NCBI GenBank assembly: GCA_029861955.1
Contig: JAOTYK010000021.1
Span: 1-64,000, forward strand
Direction: 5' to 3'
DNA from: Acidobacteriota bacterium
GTDB lineage: Bacteria > Acidobacteriota > Polarisedimenticolia > Polarisedimenticolales > Polarisedimenticolaceae
Length of the DNA: 64,000 nucleotides
Positions 25,537 through 33,592 of the stretch are shown piece after piece; the first letter of the stretch is position 1, and each line of letters begins with the position of its first letter. Both the position numbers and the translations under genes were made by a program. Below the pieces are notes generated by a model. It saw nothing but the letters and a program-made list of their open reading frames with translations. It did no database searches and was not told where the DNA came from.

Positions 25537-27108
25537 CTATTGCTTTCTAATGCCGCGATAAATGCTTCGTGCCGTATTGTAGAGCGTATCGTATGTCCTA
25601 CTGCGTCCCCGTAACGTTCCCAATAAATCAATATATCGATTTATGCGCGGCGCAATTTTGTTGTCTTTCACATAGAGCCATAGGCCATAAGCTCCTGGCA
25701 TTCGCTGAAAAGGTATTTGTAGCAACTCTGGCCAAGCGGTGCGAATAACATCATTGGCGAGATTTTGCTGCCAACGATATTCCACTGGCAGTTTTAGCAT
25801 TGCCTCCATAATGCCCCTGTGACAAAGAGGAACTATTACCCCTCTAATTGGAGCACAACCATATAAGTGGGGAGCAGCCCAAGTACCCATTCTTAATTCC
25901 AAGTACATCATGTCAAGGAGTCCATAGAAGTCGAGGCTGTCGAGATCTGTTATCCAAGCCTTCATTGGTTCTATAAATTGCGGGGTGCTTGGTAGGTTCA
26001 TTCGCTGCAACAGGTTTGCCGGATCAATTTTCGTGTCTTTAGTGTCATTCTTCAGCCAGTAAAACGATCGGCCTACCTCGCCCGCATAGCCTATTAGCCA
26101 TATTTTCGAAGGATCGAGATATTTTCCTGCAGCTTGGAGAAAGTCCGCCGCCTTGCCGGCGTTTCCAGCGTAACCAATCCGCCTCAAGTACTCATCCCTG
26201 AGCGCTGTACCTACTGATGCGAGAGGCACTGTTTCATGTGGCAAGTCAACATGCTGGCAAATATGTTTTGCCAGTTCCAAGTCAATAGGCCCAGTGCCAA
26301 GTTGATCACTAAATGTGAAGCACGATATACGATCTCTAATCTCCTTACTGCACGCTAGCAACATGCGGGAATCACGACCGGCGGTGAGTGATAGATATAA
26401 CTGCGCGTCTCCAGCCAGAGCTTTGAGGTTGTTTTTGACATGCGAGACTATTGTGTCAATTAGCTCGGCTGTTTCTTTGGCTGTATTCACACGCGGTATG
26501 TCATTGAGTGGCCAGTGTCTAACAGGTTTATTTGTTCTTAGATCGAGGTAATGATTTGGCATCAGTCTGGCTATTTTCTTGTCGCCAGTCAGTCCAAGTG
26601 GAAAAAACTGATTGGTTCCAGGAAACTCTTCCACACCAGTTTCAAGCCAACGATGCCCAAACTTTGCATCTGAACTCATTAATGTTGTTGTCGAAGCTAT
26701 CTGTCGCCCACTAAGGGCATACACCAAAGCTAGAGACCCACAGGGATCCAAATATATTCTTGGTAATTCAGCGGTTCCTGAAATAAATATCCAGCGTCCA
26801 CCATGACAGTACAAGAAGGTTTCCAGTTGATCGGTTCTTGCAATGCCAGCTTTCGTAAACGGTGCGATGGTGCTTTCATAAATCAACTCACCGGAGCTAT
26901 TAATCGGCCAGCCCAGAAACCAGCCGATGCAATCGCCAGTCGCATCATTGGAGGTAACTTCAATTAACCGCAAGGAGTCATGGTGACTAAGCGCCCAGCC
27001 ATTTAGGTCTTGAACGTGCCATTTATCACAGATTATTTTCTCATCTTGCGAAAGTAAGAACTGCCCATTGAAATCAGATACTGACAGCTTGCGCTCGATA
27101 CTAATCAT
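25537..27108 (-). CDS. Asparagine-synthase-like protein lacking the glutaminase Cys
   Basis: This 523-aa protein has an adenylating PP-loop SLTAGRDSRMLLA (about residues 245-257) in place of SGGLDSS, placing it in the asparagine-synthase superfamily. The N-terminal domain lacks the Met-Cys start required for glutamine hydrolysis, so it should use another amine donor or join other groups, as lasso-peptide cyclases and beta-lactam synthetases do (family knowledge; application inferred). Such proteins are common in EPS loci. Its 5' region including ~40 bp of leader is duplicated at 31.3-31.6 kb. An IS3 copy sits 44 bp upstream of its start and has probably removed or replaced its promoter. Confidence 0.75.
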   Translation of the reverse strand: MISIERKLSVSDFNGQFLLSQDEKIICDKWHVQDLNGWALSHHDSLRLIEVTSNDATGDCIGWFLGWPINSSGELIYESTIAPFTKAGIARTDQLETFLYCHGGRWIFISGTAELPRIYLDPCGSLALVYALSGRQIASTTTLMSSDAKFGHRWLETGVEEFPGTNQFFPLGLTGDKKIARLMPNHYLDLRTNKPVRHWPLNDIPRVNTAKETAELIDTIVSHVKNNLKALAGDAQLYLSLTAGRDSRMLLACSKEIRDRISCFTFSDQLGTGPIDLELAKHICQHVDLPHETVPLASVGTALRDEYLRRIGYAGNAGKAADFLQAAGKYLDPSKIWLIGYAGEVGRSFYWLKNDTKDTKIDPANLLQRMNLPSTPQFIEPMKAWITDLDSLDFYGLLDMMYLELRMGTWAAPHLYGCAPIRGVIVPLCHRGIMEAMLKLPVEYRWQQNLANDVIRTAWPELLQIPFQRMPGAYGLWLYVKDNKIAPRINRYIDLLGTLRGRSRTYDTLYNTARSIYRGIRKQ

Positions 27109-27197
27109 TGAGGAGTCCCTTGCAAAAAGAACAGATTAATGGCGCGGCGAGTGACCCGCCCCCAATGGTCGTACCACTTTCTAAGTTACTACTAACG

Positions 27198-27240
27198 CCG
27201 ATTCCGCCGTCTTTCGCTACGCTCAAGTCGACGAAATCGG
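27198..27240. repeat. 43-bp invertible segment, orientation 1 (in IS copy A)
   Basis: This segment is the exact reverse complement of 30118-30160 in copy B, while flanking IS sequence stays collinear. It is bounded by imperfect inverted repeats of about 13 bp beginning GCCGATT. Here the orientation gives OrfB a short end (RPISST-stop). Confidence 0.88.
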
Positions 27241-27592
27241 CCGGATCGCCTCTGGTGCCGGCGGTCTGTATCCAAGCGAGCTATGCGGTCTGATCGTGTT
27301 GTAATCTCTGCGCCACCGACCGGTGAGGACGTTGGCTTCGTGCAGCGTGTAGAAGATCTCGCCGTCAAGCAGTTCGTCCCTGAGCTTGCCATTGAACGAT
27401 TCCACGTAGCCATTCTCCCACGGACTGCCAGGCATTCCCGGGTGAATTCGTCGACGATGGTCAGCATCTTCAGGGGACGTCCGTCCCGTATCCGGTCTGC
27501 CACGAAGTCGTAGGCCCAGACGTGATTCCGATGCTCCGGTCGACGTCGAAGACACGATCCATCGTCCAGCCATAGTCGACGTCTCGCCGGGC
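27223..27592 (-). pseudogene. IS3 OrfB remnant (copy A)
   Basis: Pieces of the OrfB DDE domain are present (HVWAYDFVADRIRDGRP, TIVDEFTRECLA, then in another frame SPWENGYVESFNGKLRDE and RPHSSLGYRPPAPE), but the second Asp (SDNGPEF in copy B) and the N-terminal region are deleted. The junction also shifts frame. Not functional. Confidence 0.85.
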
Positions 27593-27871
27593 TTAGAAGT
27601 TTCCCGAGCTGACCTCTTTGAGGATCGAATTGTCCAGGGAGAGATCCGCAACAATCTTCTTCAGGCGATTGTTTTCCTGCTCAAGCTGTTTGAGACGCTT
27701 GGCTTGATCGACATGCAGGCCGCCGTATTCCTTTCGCCAGCGATAGAACGTCTGGACGCCGATGCCGAGCTTCTTGCACACCTCAGGTGTGCTGCGGCCC
27801 TTGCCTGATTCGATCTCGGCCTCGCGCAGTTTCGTGATGATCTGCTCAGCCGTGTACCGCTTTCGTGCCAT
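27593..27871 (-). CDS. IS3-family OrfA (HTH, leucine zipper), copy A
   Basis: The 92-aa product begins MARKRYTAEQIITKLREAEI, with a transposase_8 helix-turn-helix (PEVCKKLGIGVQTFYRWRK) and a leucine-zipper-like heptad helix (RLKQLEQENNRLKKIV). This is IS407-group-like OrfA. It keeps its ATG, unlike copy B, but its OrfB partner is destroyed. Confidence 0.88.
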   Translation of the reverse strand: MARKRYTAEQIITKLREAEIESGKGRSTPEVCKKLGIGVQTFYRWRKEYGGLHVDQAKRLKQLEQENNRLKKIVADLSLDNSILKEVSSGNF

Positions 27872-27976
27872 TTCTGTCCCCGTTGTGATCCGTCCCGAGG
27901 CTCCGAATTCTACCTCTGGAATTGGATCGGTCTAGCGGGGGCAGGTCAATCGGACCTGGAACCAGCGTCCTGCTCT

Positions 27977-28015
27977 GTGAGTTTCGAACAAAGGGCTCTT
28001 GTTCTTCTTACTCAC
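27977..28015. other. Nested inverted-repeat stem-loop downstream of the GNAT gene
   Basis: Two concentric perfect 6-bp repeats occur: GTGAGT (27977-27982) with ACTCAC (28010-28015), and GAACAA (27986-27991) with TTGTTC (27999-28004), around a 7-nt loop. It lies ~60 bp past the stop of the minus-strand GNAT gene and may act as a terminator or mRNA stabiliser. There is no U-run. Confidence 0.5.
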
Positions 28016-28071
28016 GCATCTTTGCTTCTGTGTGAGGATATTGACAATGGGCTCACCTTGTAGCTGTAATT

Positions 28072-29064
28072 CTACCAGTCCGAATCCAGATAGCTGCCCG
28101 CCCATTGCGTATTGTCATCTGATAATCCCAATTCTCGATGTCCGTTTATAAACATGGCTCCATTGAATCCTCTGTCCATCATTCCAGTCGGCAGTTTGTC
28201 AAACTGCTCGAAGCCTTCTGCCAACCAGAAATCAACGACTCTTGTAAGTTTTTTATCGACCAGGTATTTCAGGAAAGACGCGATAACTTTTCGTCCGGAC
28301 AAGCTGGTGCGAAACTCTAAGATCTCTAAACACTCGGGCAATTCCTTACATATCACGTAACCTACTAATTCGTTTTGATGATCGAATTTAAACGCTTGTA
28401 ATTTGTCGCGTGGGTTGTCAATAACCCGCCAATTCATGAATTCTACGCCGCGATCTCCGGTCACGCGCTCCCTCGGTTGAAAGCGATTCATGTCCTCAGT
28501 AAAACGATCTATCTTCCGGATATCGATATCACCGTGACCCCGACAAAGCCACGCTCGGTATATTGGCCAAATAGGTTTCAGTAGCACAGAGAAAAAAGTT
28601 CCGCCGGGTAGTGGCGTCAGGGCACTTGCATCCAAAACGGCCTTCTTGATGCGAAAGCGAAAAAGTTTATTCCATTTGGCGTTCGCCAAGGCCTTCATTG
28701 AACCGGGTACCGAAGCAAAACCAATTCTGAAACACGGTTCATCGTCACCCTGCGAGCACAATCCGGCCACAAACGCCATGACATCACTAAACAACCCTTT
28801 ACCGCGAAGATTTCGACCCATCAATCCATCAACGGCCTGCATCGCCATGAATTTTCTACCGCCTTGACGATACATCTGGGAGATTACCGCCACCGTACCA
28901 TTCAACTTTTCATCAGACATTATCTTGTAGACCACGGACTGGCCGACGGGATTCTTTAAGTGCTTCCACTCAAACCAACTTTCTTCCTGTAGCGCGAATC
29001 CGTATTCTTTGAAGAGTTCAACAATCTGTGAATACTCCTCCGCTGACACCGGTTCGATTTTCAT
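28072..29064 (-). CDS. GNAT-family acetyltransferase-like protein
   Basis: This 330-aa protein starts MKIEPVSAEEYSQIVELFKE, resembling N-terminal GNAT domains of the Eis-like/PF13527 type. MAMQAVDGLMGRNLRGKGLF fits the acetyl-CoA binding motif (RGKGL). A second, weaker acyltransferase-like half follows (residues ~200-330). Its start overlaps the upstream NodB deacetylase by 4 bp, so the two are co-translated and bracketed by the IS3 copies. A deacetylase paired with an acetyltransferase suggests acyl-group exchange on a sugar (inference). Confidence 0.7.
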   Translation of the reverse strand: MKIEPVSAEEYSQIVELFKEYGFALQEESWFEWKHLKNPVGQSVVYKIMSDEKLNGTVAVISQMYRQGGRKFMAMQAVDGLMGRNLRGKGLFSDVMAFVAGLCSQGDDEPCFRIGFASVPGSMKALANAKWNKLFRFRIKKAVLDASALTPLPGGTFFSVLLKPIWPIYRAWLCRGHGDIDIRKIDRFTEDMNRFQPRERVTGDRGVEFMNWRVIDNPRDKLQAFKFDHQNELVGYVICKELPECLEILEFRTSLSGRKVIASFLKYLVDKKLTRVVDFWLAEGFEQFDKLPTGMMDRGFNGAMFINGHRELGLSDDNTQWAGSYLDSDW

Positions 29065-30059
29065 TCTAATATCGCTTCTACCAGTAGTCGGTTCAGTTGA
29101 AAGAATGGAAGAGAACGATGTCCGATGCCTCCGATACCCAGTCGCGGCAAGACCATCGCAGATGTCTTACTGTTGACGATCCCGGTTTTGACTACATAGC
29201 CGCGCGTATAGCCAATCCTCTCCGCGCGGGCGATAATGCGTGCGTCACAGTTACCGTTCGGGTAAGCAAGGTGCTTTATCCGGCGACCAGTTAACTCCTC
29301 CAGGATGCTCTGTGATTTTTTCAGGTTGGCATCCACGGCGCCATCTTTCTGAAAGGTCAGGATGTCGTGATGGTGCGCATGGGAACCAAAGTGAAAAAGG
29401 GGCTCACGAGACATCTCCTTCAACTCTGAAGAATTAATGGGTCGGAACCGAGGCAAATGTTTAGCCAGTGGCTCCGCATATTCTTTTTGCATATGCCGCA
29501 GAACCGCGGCCACTGTGGGATTGTTCGTGTTGCCTAGATTCTTGAGCGAGACAAGCAATACCTGGATATCATCCCAACGTTCGGGCGATCCCATAGGTCG
29601 GAATTGAAACTGGCCCAGATCGAAGTTGCGCAAATCCAAACTGTCCAATTGTAGTGCCTGCAGCGGAGTTACGATGACATCCGGCCAGAAGAACAGTTGT
29701 TCCTGCATGTGTCTAGTAGAAATAAAGAAAAGAGCGGGTGCGTTGTATTTGCGTAGGATCGGAGCCGCCAATTGAATGTTATTGCGGTAGCCGTCGTCAA
29801 AAGTAATTAGAAAACGTGGGCGACGATCTCTGGAAGGACTAAAGAGATCATCCGGACCGATAAAATCTCCTACCTGCTTCAGACGCATAAGTTGATAATC
29901 GAAGTCCTTGTTGGACACTCGTAGCCAGTTTTCGAAATCATCATCTGTTCGCAGATCGTGATACATCAGAACGATCGTGCGCGCCGGTCGGCAGGTGGCG
30001 ATTAGTTTTGTGATATTTGCATTACTTAGAAGTAATTTCAGACGCGAGTTCATTGTCAT
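29061..30059 (-). CDS. Polysaccharide deacetylase (NodB family)
   Basis: The 332-aa product carries the NodB motifs: IVLMYHDL near the start, ITFDDGYRNN (catalytic Asp), GSHAHHHDIL (zinc His) and LAYPNG. It has no signal peptide, so it may act in the cytoplasm or be membrane-associated. The ATG at 30059 lies only 12 bp from the end of IS copy B, so the native promoter is gone or is supplied by the IS. It overlaps the downstream GNAT gene by 4 bp. Confidence 0.85.
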   Translation of the reverse strand: MTMNSRLKLLLSNANITKLIATCRPARTIVLMYHDLRTDDDFENWLRVSNKDFDYQLMRLKQVGDFIGPDDLFSPSRDRRPRFLITFDDGYRNNIQLAAPILRKYNAPALFFISTRHMQEQLFFWPDVIVTPLQALQLDSLDLRNFDLGQFQFRPMGSPERWDDIQVLLVSLKNLGNTNNPTVAAVLRHMQKEYAEPLAKHLPRFRPINSSELKEMSREPLFHFGSHAHHHDILTFQKDGAVDANLKKSQSILEELTGRRIKHLAYPNGNCDARIIARAERIGYTRGYVVKTGIVNSKTSAMVLPRLGIGGIGHRSLPFFQLNRLLVEAILE

Positions 30060-30100
30060 GGCCCGTCCCTCTGACCCGCCCCCAATGGTCGTACCACTGA

Positions 30101-30904
30101 CTAAGTTACTACTGACGCCGATTTCGTCGACTTGAGCGTAGCGAAAGACGGCGGAATCGGCCGGATCGCCTCTGGTGCCGGCGGTCTGTATCCAAGCGAG
30201 CTATGCGGTCTGATCGTGTTGTACTCCCTGCGGCATCGACCGGTGAGGACCTTGGCTTCCTGCAGCGTGTAAAAGATCTCGCCGTCAAGCAGTTCGTCCC
30301 TTAGTTTGCCGTTGAACGATTCCACGTAGCCATTCTCCCACGGACTGCCCGGTGCGAGGAAGAGCGTCTCGACATCGACCCGCTCTAACCATCGACGAAT
30401 CTTGATCGCTGCAAATTCAGGCCCGTTGTCGGATCGAATATACCTCGGTGCTCCATGCTCGATAAACAGATCGGCCAATACCTGCAGCACATCGATCGAT
30501 CGCATCCGCCGCTCGACGTGGACTGCTAGGCATTCCCTTATGTATTCATCAACGATGGGCAGCATCTTCAGTGGACGTCCATCCCGTGTCCGGTCGGTTA
30601 CGAAGTCGTAGGCCCACACATGATTGCGATGCTCCGGCCGTCTCAGGATGCAAGATCCATCGCCCAGCCACAGTCGACGCCGCTTCGACTGTTTCTTCGG
30701 CACTTTTAGTCCTTCTCGTCTCCAAAGACGCTCGATCCGCTTGTGATTCACTCGCCAGCCAGCTCGGCGCAGTATTCCGGTAATGCGGCGATAACCGTAA
30801 CGCCCGCACTTCGTGGCAAGCTCGGTCATCTGTTGAACCAGCCGCTCCTCGTAACCCGACAACGGCTCACGATGGCGCTGTGTCGATCGAGCTTGGCCCA
30901 GCAC
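30101..30904 (-). CDS. IS3-family OrfB transposase (DDE, rve domain), copy B
   Basis: The reading frame includes the HTH_21 segment (CGRYGYRRITGILRRAGW) and the integrase core with catalytic D (HVWAYDFVTD), D (IRSDNGPEFA) and E (NGYVESFNGKLRDE). Coding sequence continues upstream of 30904 without a start (LKVSERRACRVLG), so the natural product is probably an OrfAB fusion made by frameshifting near 30960-30980. The C terminus is unusual: the inverted 43-bp segment gives IPPSFATLKSTKSASVVT instead of the short end in copy A. Confidence 0.88.
   Translation of the reverse strand: MLGQARSTQRHREPLSGYEERLVQQMTELATKCGRYGYRRITGILRRAGWRVNHKRIERLWRREGLKVPKKQSKRRRLWLGDGSCILRRPEHRNHVWAYDFVTDRTRDGRPLKMLPIVDEYIRECLAVHVERRMRSIDVLQVLADLFIEHGAPRYIRSDNGPEFAAIKIRRWLERVDVETLFLAPGSPWENGYVESFNGKLRDELLDGEIFYTLQEAKVLTGRCRREYNTIRPHSSLGYRPPAPEAIRPIPPSFATLKSTKSASVVT
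30118..30160. repeat. 43-bp invertible segment, orientation 2 (in IS copy B)
   Basis: Exact reverse complement of 27198-27240. The flanking ~13-bp arms (GCCGATTTCGTCG and CGGCGGAATCGGC) pair with two mismatches. It encodes the extended C terminus of OrfB in this copy. Confidence 0.88.
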
Positions 30905-30978
30905 CCGACAGGCCCGACGCTCTGATACCTTGAGCGTCTCGCGGATGTGCTCGAATGCCCGTCGACGTCTCGCCGGGC

Positions 30979-31257
30979 TTAGAAGTTTCCCGAGCTGACC
31001 TCTTTGAGGATCGAATTGTCCAGGAAGAGATCCGCAACAATCTTCTTCAGTCGATTGTTTTCCTGCTCAAGCTGTTTGAGACGCTTGGCTTGATCGACAC
31101 GCAGGCCGCCGTATTCCTTTCGCCAGCGATAGAACGTCCGAACGCTGATGCCGAGCTTTTTGCACACCTCCGGTGTGCTCCGTCTCTTGCCTGATTCGAT
31201 CTCCGCCTCGCGCAGTTTCGTGATGATCTGCTCAGCCGCGTACCGCTTTCGTGCCTT
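30979..31257 (-). pseudogene. IS3 OrfA, start codon lost (copy B)
   Basis: Aligned with copy A's OrfA, the codon at 31257-31255 is AAG instead of ATG, from a single T-to-A change on the coding strand; the remaining sequence is open and nearly identical. A GTG at 31167 could start a truncated protein (CKKLGISVRTFYRWRK) missing the first helix. This may silence an otherwise intact IS. Confidence 0.75.
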
Positions 31258-31334
31258 TTCTGTCTCCTTCGTGATCCGTCCCGAGGCTCCGAATTCTACC
31301 GCTGAAATTGGATCGGTCTAGTGGGGGCGGGTCA

Positions 31335-31585
31335 AATGGGGCAATGATTTTTCCACAAATTAACACACCAGAGTTGTTAATCGGCCAGCCTAGAAACCAG
31401 CCGACACAATCGCCAGTCGCATCATTGGAGGTAACTTTAATTAACCGCAAGGAGTCATGGTGACTAAGCGTCCAGCCATTTTGGTCTTGAACATGCCAAT
31501 TATCACAACTTGTTTTCTCATCTTGCGAAAGTAAGAACTGCCCATTGAAATCAGATACTGGAAGCTTATGCTCGATACTATTCAT
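31335..31585 (-). pseudogene. Truncated 5' end of a second asparagine-synthase-like gene
   Basis: The first ~80 codons (SDFNGQFLLSQDEKTSCDNW.. to ..IIAPF) are close to those of the gene at 25537-27108, and ~40 bp of upstream leader also matches (GAGGAGTCCCTTGCAAA). IS copy B replaces everything after IIAPF. The remaining ~440 codons are not found elsewhere in the window as a separate copy, so this is a cut paralogue, not a split gene. Confidence 0.88.
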
Positions 31586-31658
31586 TGAGGAGTCCCTTGC
31601 AAATAGTACTGATTGTTGGCGCGGTGAGTGCGTGGGTCTCTTCGGGACGGGTCCCTAC

Positions 31659-31683
31659 AAGGTCGTTGTTTGACCGTTTACGT
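31659..31683. repeat. Dispersed repeat, copy 2 (partial)
   Basis: This shares about 22 bp, including GACCGTTTACGT, with copies at 25495 and 33593. It directly adjoins the stop codon (31685-31687) of the minus-strand nucleotidyltransferase gene. Confidence 0.65.
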
Positions 31684-31684
31684 A

Positions 31685-32842
31685 CTAACCGTGCGTACGT
31701 TGACTTGCTGACGTTGGAAGCGCGTCCGGCCGATCTGTGACAATACAGGCGGCCAGTGCTAACAACAGTCCGAGAGTTATCCTAACTGCCTCCCGAAATC
31801 CGACCTGGGAACCGTCTCGCCTCCGATCTTGCTCAATTGATTCAAGGCTATCGCGAAAGAGAAATTCGAGGCCAGCGCTTTCTGGCCGTAGCAGAGACCA
31901 GTAGCAAACACTTCGGAGCGCCGCCCACCTTACATTCCCGATTTCAAGCACTGTACTAGAGGAGAGCATCGCTCGTGATAGCCACCGACGTTCTGTAAGA
32001 GGAGGAAGCAACTCCTTCCCCGTCTCCGACCATAGTGACCTTCCCACCGCTACTATTGCCTTAACAAATGAGTCGTCAATGGATTCCCGTTCGTGTTCGC
32101 TCAGTAGCGAGTGAAGCTGAAGCACCTCAGAGGTATCCCGCAAGGTCAATGTCCCACCGTTCAATGCGTGCCAGGAGAGATGACGTAATTCCTCCTGTGG
32201 GGGGGGTAATAGCAAGCGCCCAGCTCGAAGTGTATGGGTCTGAGCAACTTTGAACCATGACTGCGGAGTGAATTGAACCGGGGAACTTTTCGGGGTCAGA
32301 TCCCAGTGGATTTCAAGGTACTGCCCTGCACGGCCAGTGGGGCGACAATACGGCAAATGAAAGTGGTACTCGCGATAATGCTCCGGGTTGACACGAATAA
32401 AGCCGATGTCGCATAGAACATGGTCGGCGTCGTTTAAGCGATCAGAAGGAATAAGGAGGTCGATATCCTTGGCCCAGCGCTCCTCGGGGTGGTCGTATAG
32501 TCGTTCCGAAAGAGACTGACCTTTTATTAGGATAGGTTGGATATCCACACGTCCAAGTGCTTCGAGGATTTCAGAAAGAGTTAGAACCGTCATCCGATCA
32601 CGGTATGTAGTTTCGCTCTTGATCTTTTCGAGTGTTCTTGACACATCTTCGGCGATGGACGGGTGCCCTGCGCCTCGTACAGCGAGCGATGTAAGTAAGT
32701 GATGACGCCCCGCTTTTTCCAGTAGCGATGCCCAATCGTCACACTCGCGGATCAGTTCGTCGAAGTCTGTATCCGGCCCCGAAAACGCCGTGGCGAGTAG
32801 CAGCCTGTCTACGCTGGACGTTGGTGGCGTTACCCGATTCAT
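31685..32842 (-). CDS. Uncharacterised nucleotidyltransferase family protein (PF14907)
   Basis: This 385-aa product has the family core ILIKGQSLSERLYDHPEERW followed by AKDIDLLI, where the paired Asp residues would bind metal. Residues ~165-200 hold HFHLPYCRPTG and LEIHWDL, also typical. Members occur beside HprK-like kinases, PqqD-like proteins, lasso-peptide genes and EPS genes; their reaction is mostly unknown. The start overlaps the FkbM gene by 4 bp (ATGA), so the two are co-translated. The C terminus (~350-370) is hydrophobic. Confidence 0.8.
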   Translation of the reverse strand: MNRVTPPTSSVDRLLLATAFSGPDTDFDELIRECDDWASLLEKAGRHHLLTSLAVRGAGHPSIAEDVSRTLEKIKSETTYRDRMTVLTLSEILEALGRVDIQPILIKGQSLSERLYDHPEERWAKDIDLLIPSDRLNDADHVLCDIGFIRVNPEHYREYHFHLPYCRPTGRAGQYLEIHWDLTPKSSPVQFTPQSWFKVAQTHTLRAGRLLLPPPQEELRHLSWHALNGGTLTLRDTSEVLQLHSLLSEHERESIDDSFVKAIVAVGRSLWSETGKELLPPLTERRWLSRAMLSSSTVLEIGNVRWAALRSVCYWSLLRPESAGLEFLFRDSLESIEQDRRRDGSQVGFREAVRITLGLLLALAACIVTDRPDALPTSASQRTHG

Positions 32843-33576
32843 TCGGGCAACAGACCTATGTGAAACATGATGTTTGGTGATCGATCAAGTCGGGTTGATT
32901 GATAGCCCAGCTCGTGCAATCGCGCCTTAGTCTTCGCGTTAACGGATTCAACAATCAATACAGGATGGTATCGTTGAAGTAATTGATCTAGCCCTTCCAG
33001 CACGCTGTTATCATGACCTTCCGCATCAATTTTGATCAGTGAAATCCTTTGCGTTAGATTCAATGCGTCGACCGCAATACAAACAACTCGGAGTCCTCCA
33101 GTTTTCTCCGTAAGTCGCGCTAGGTAGTAATTGGGTATTCCGCTTTCGTTGCTAGGTATGTCAAGTCGCAGAATGTTACTTGCGTCCGAGGCCGCTACGT
33201 TAAGTAACGTTACGTTTTGAACTGGTAGTAAACCGACATTTCGAGTGAGATATTCAAAAGTGTCCGGTGACGGTTCAAGGGCGATCACTCGCCCGTCAGG
33301 TCCGACGAGTCGAGAGAGTTTGACCGTGTAGTGACCTACGTTGGCGCCGATGTCCAGAACACAGTCCCCTGACTTTACTAATCTATCGATCAATTTGTAC
33401 TCGGATTCCGGCGATACGAATTTGCGTCGGCGTATCTGATATTCGTACCTAATCTCACGCAATACCCTACGGAGCCTTCGAGGAAGGAATTGCCCGATTC
33501 GTTTCGTTATTGTTGCCGGCATTTCCGTTGACTCCGATTGCGACACCTTCATTGTGTGTAGCGCCGCGACGATCAC
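32839..33576 (-). CDS. FkbM-family SAM-dependent methyltransferase
   Basis: The 245-aa protein has the SAM motif VLDIGANVGHYTVKLSRLVG, the acidic IALEPSPDTF and the FkbM-typical SLIKIDAEGHDNSVLEGL. FkbM enzymes O-methylate hydroxyls of sugars or polyketides. The true start may be M9 (33552) or M19. It begins a two-gene unit with the PF14907 nucleotidyltransferase. Likely O-methylates a sugar residue (inference). Confidence 0.87.
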   Translation of the reverse strand: MIVAALHTMKVSQSESTEMPATITKRIGQFLPRRLRRVLREIRYEYQIRRRKFVSPESEYKLIDRLVKSGDCVLDIGANVGHYTVKLSRLVGPDGRVIALEPSPDTFEYLTRNVGLLPVQNVTLLNVAASDASNILRLDIPSNESGIPNYYLARLTEKTGGLRVVCIAVDALNLTQRISLIKIDAEGHDNSVLEGLDQLLQRYHPVLIVESVNAKTKARLHELGYQSTRLDRSPNIMFHIGLLPE

Positions 33577-33592
33577 CCCAAAGTCGGTCGGA

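Larger units (their letters stand above)
27152..27948 (-). mobile_element. IS3-family element, copy A (internally deleted, 797 bp)
   Basis: The ends TGACCCGCCCCCAATGG (27152) and ..GGGGGCAGGTCA (27948) are inverted repeats. Compared with copy B (1,263 bp) it lacks two internal blocks: about 190 bp between the TIVDEFTRECLA and SPWENG segments of OrfB, and about 285 bp between two GTCGACG sequences just after OrfA. A 43-bp segment at 27198-27240 is exactly inverted relative to copy B. No target-site duplication is visible at its borders. OrfA remains, but it cannot transpose on its own. Confidence 0.85.
30072..31334 (-). mobile_element. IS3-family element, copy B (nearly complete, 1,263 bp)
   Basis: The terminal inverted repeat TGACCCGCCCCCAATGGTC at 30072 matches the reverse complement of the right end at 31334 (TGACCCGCCCCCACTAGACC) at most positions. 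It holds orfA and orfB in the usual overlapping, frame-shifted order on the minus strand. OrfB has all three DDE residues, but orfA has lost its ATG (AAG). The right end cuts an asparagine-synthase-like gene and the left end abuts the NodB gene. I see no matching 3-4 bp target duplication. Confidence 0.88.

Noticed and set aside
27152-31334. A simple composite transposon with target duplication
   Set aside because: No matching short direct repeats at the outer or inner borders, and copy A is internally deleted.
25537-32842. A classical lasso-peptide cluster
   Set aside because: No transglutaminase-like B2 peptidase, no ABC transporter and no precursor ORF could be found; only partial family overlap.
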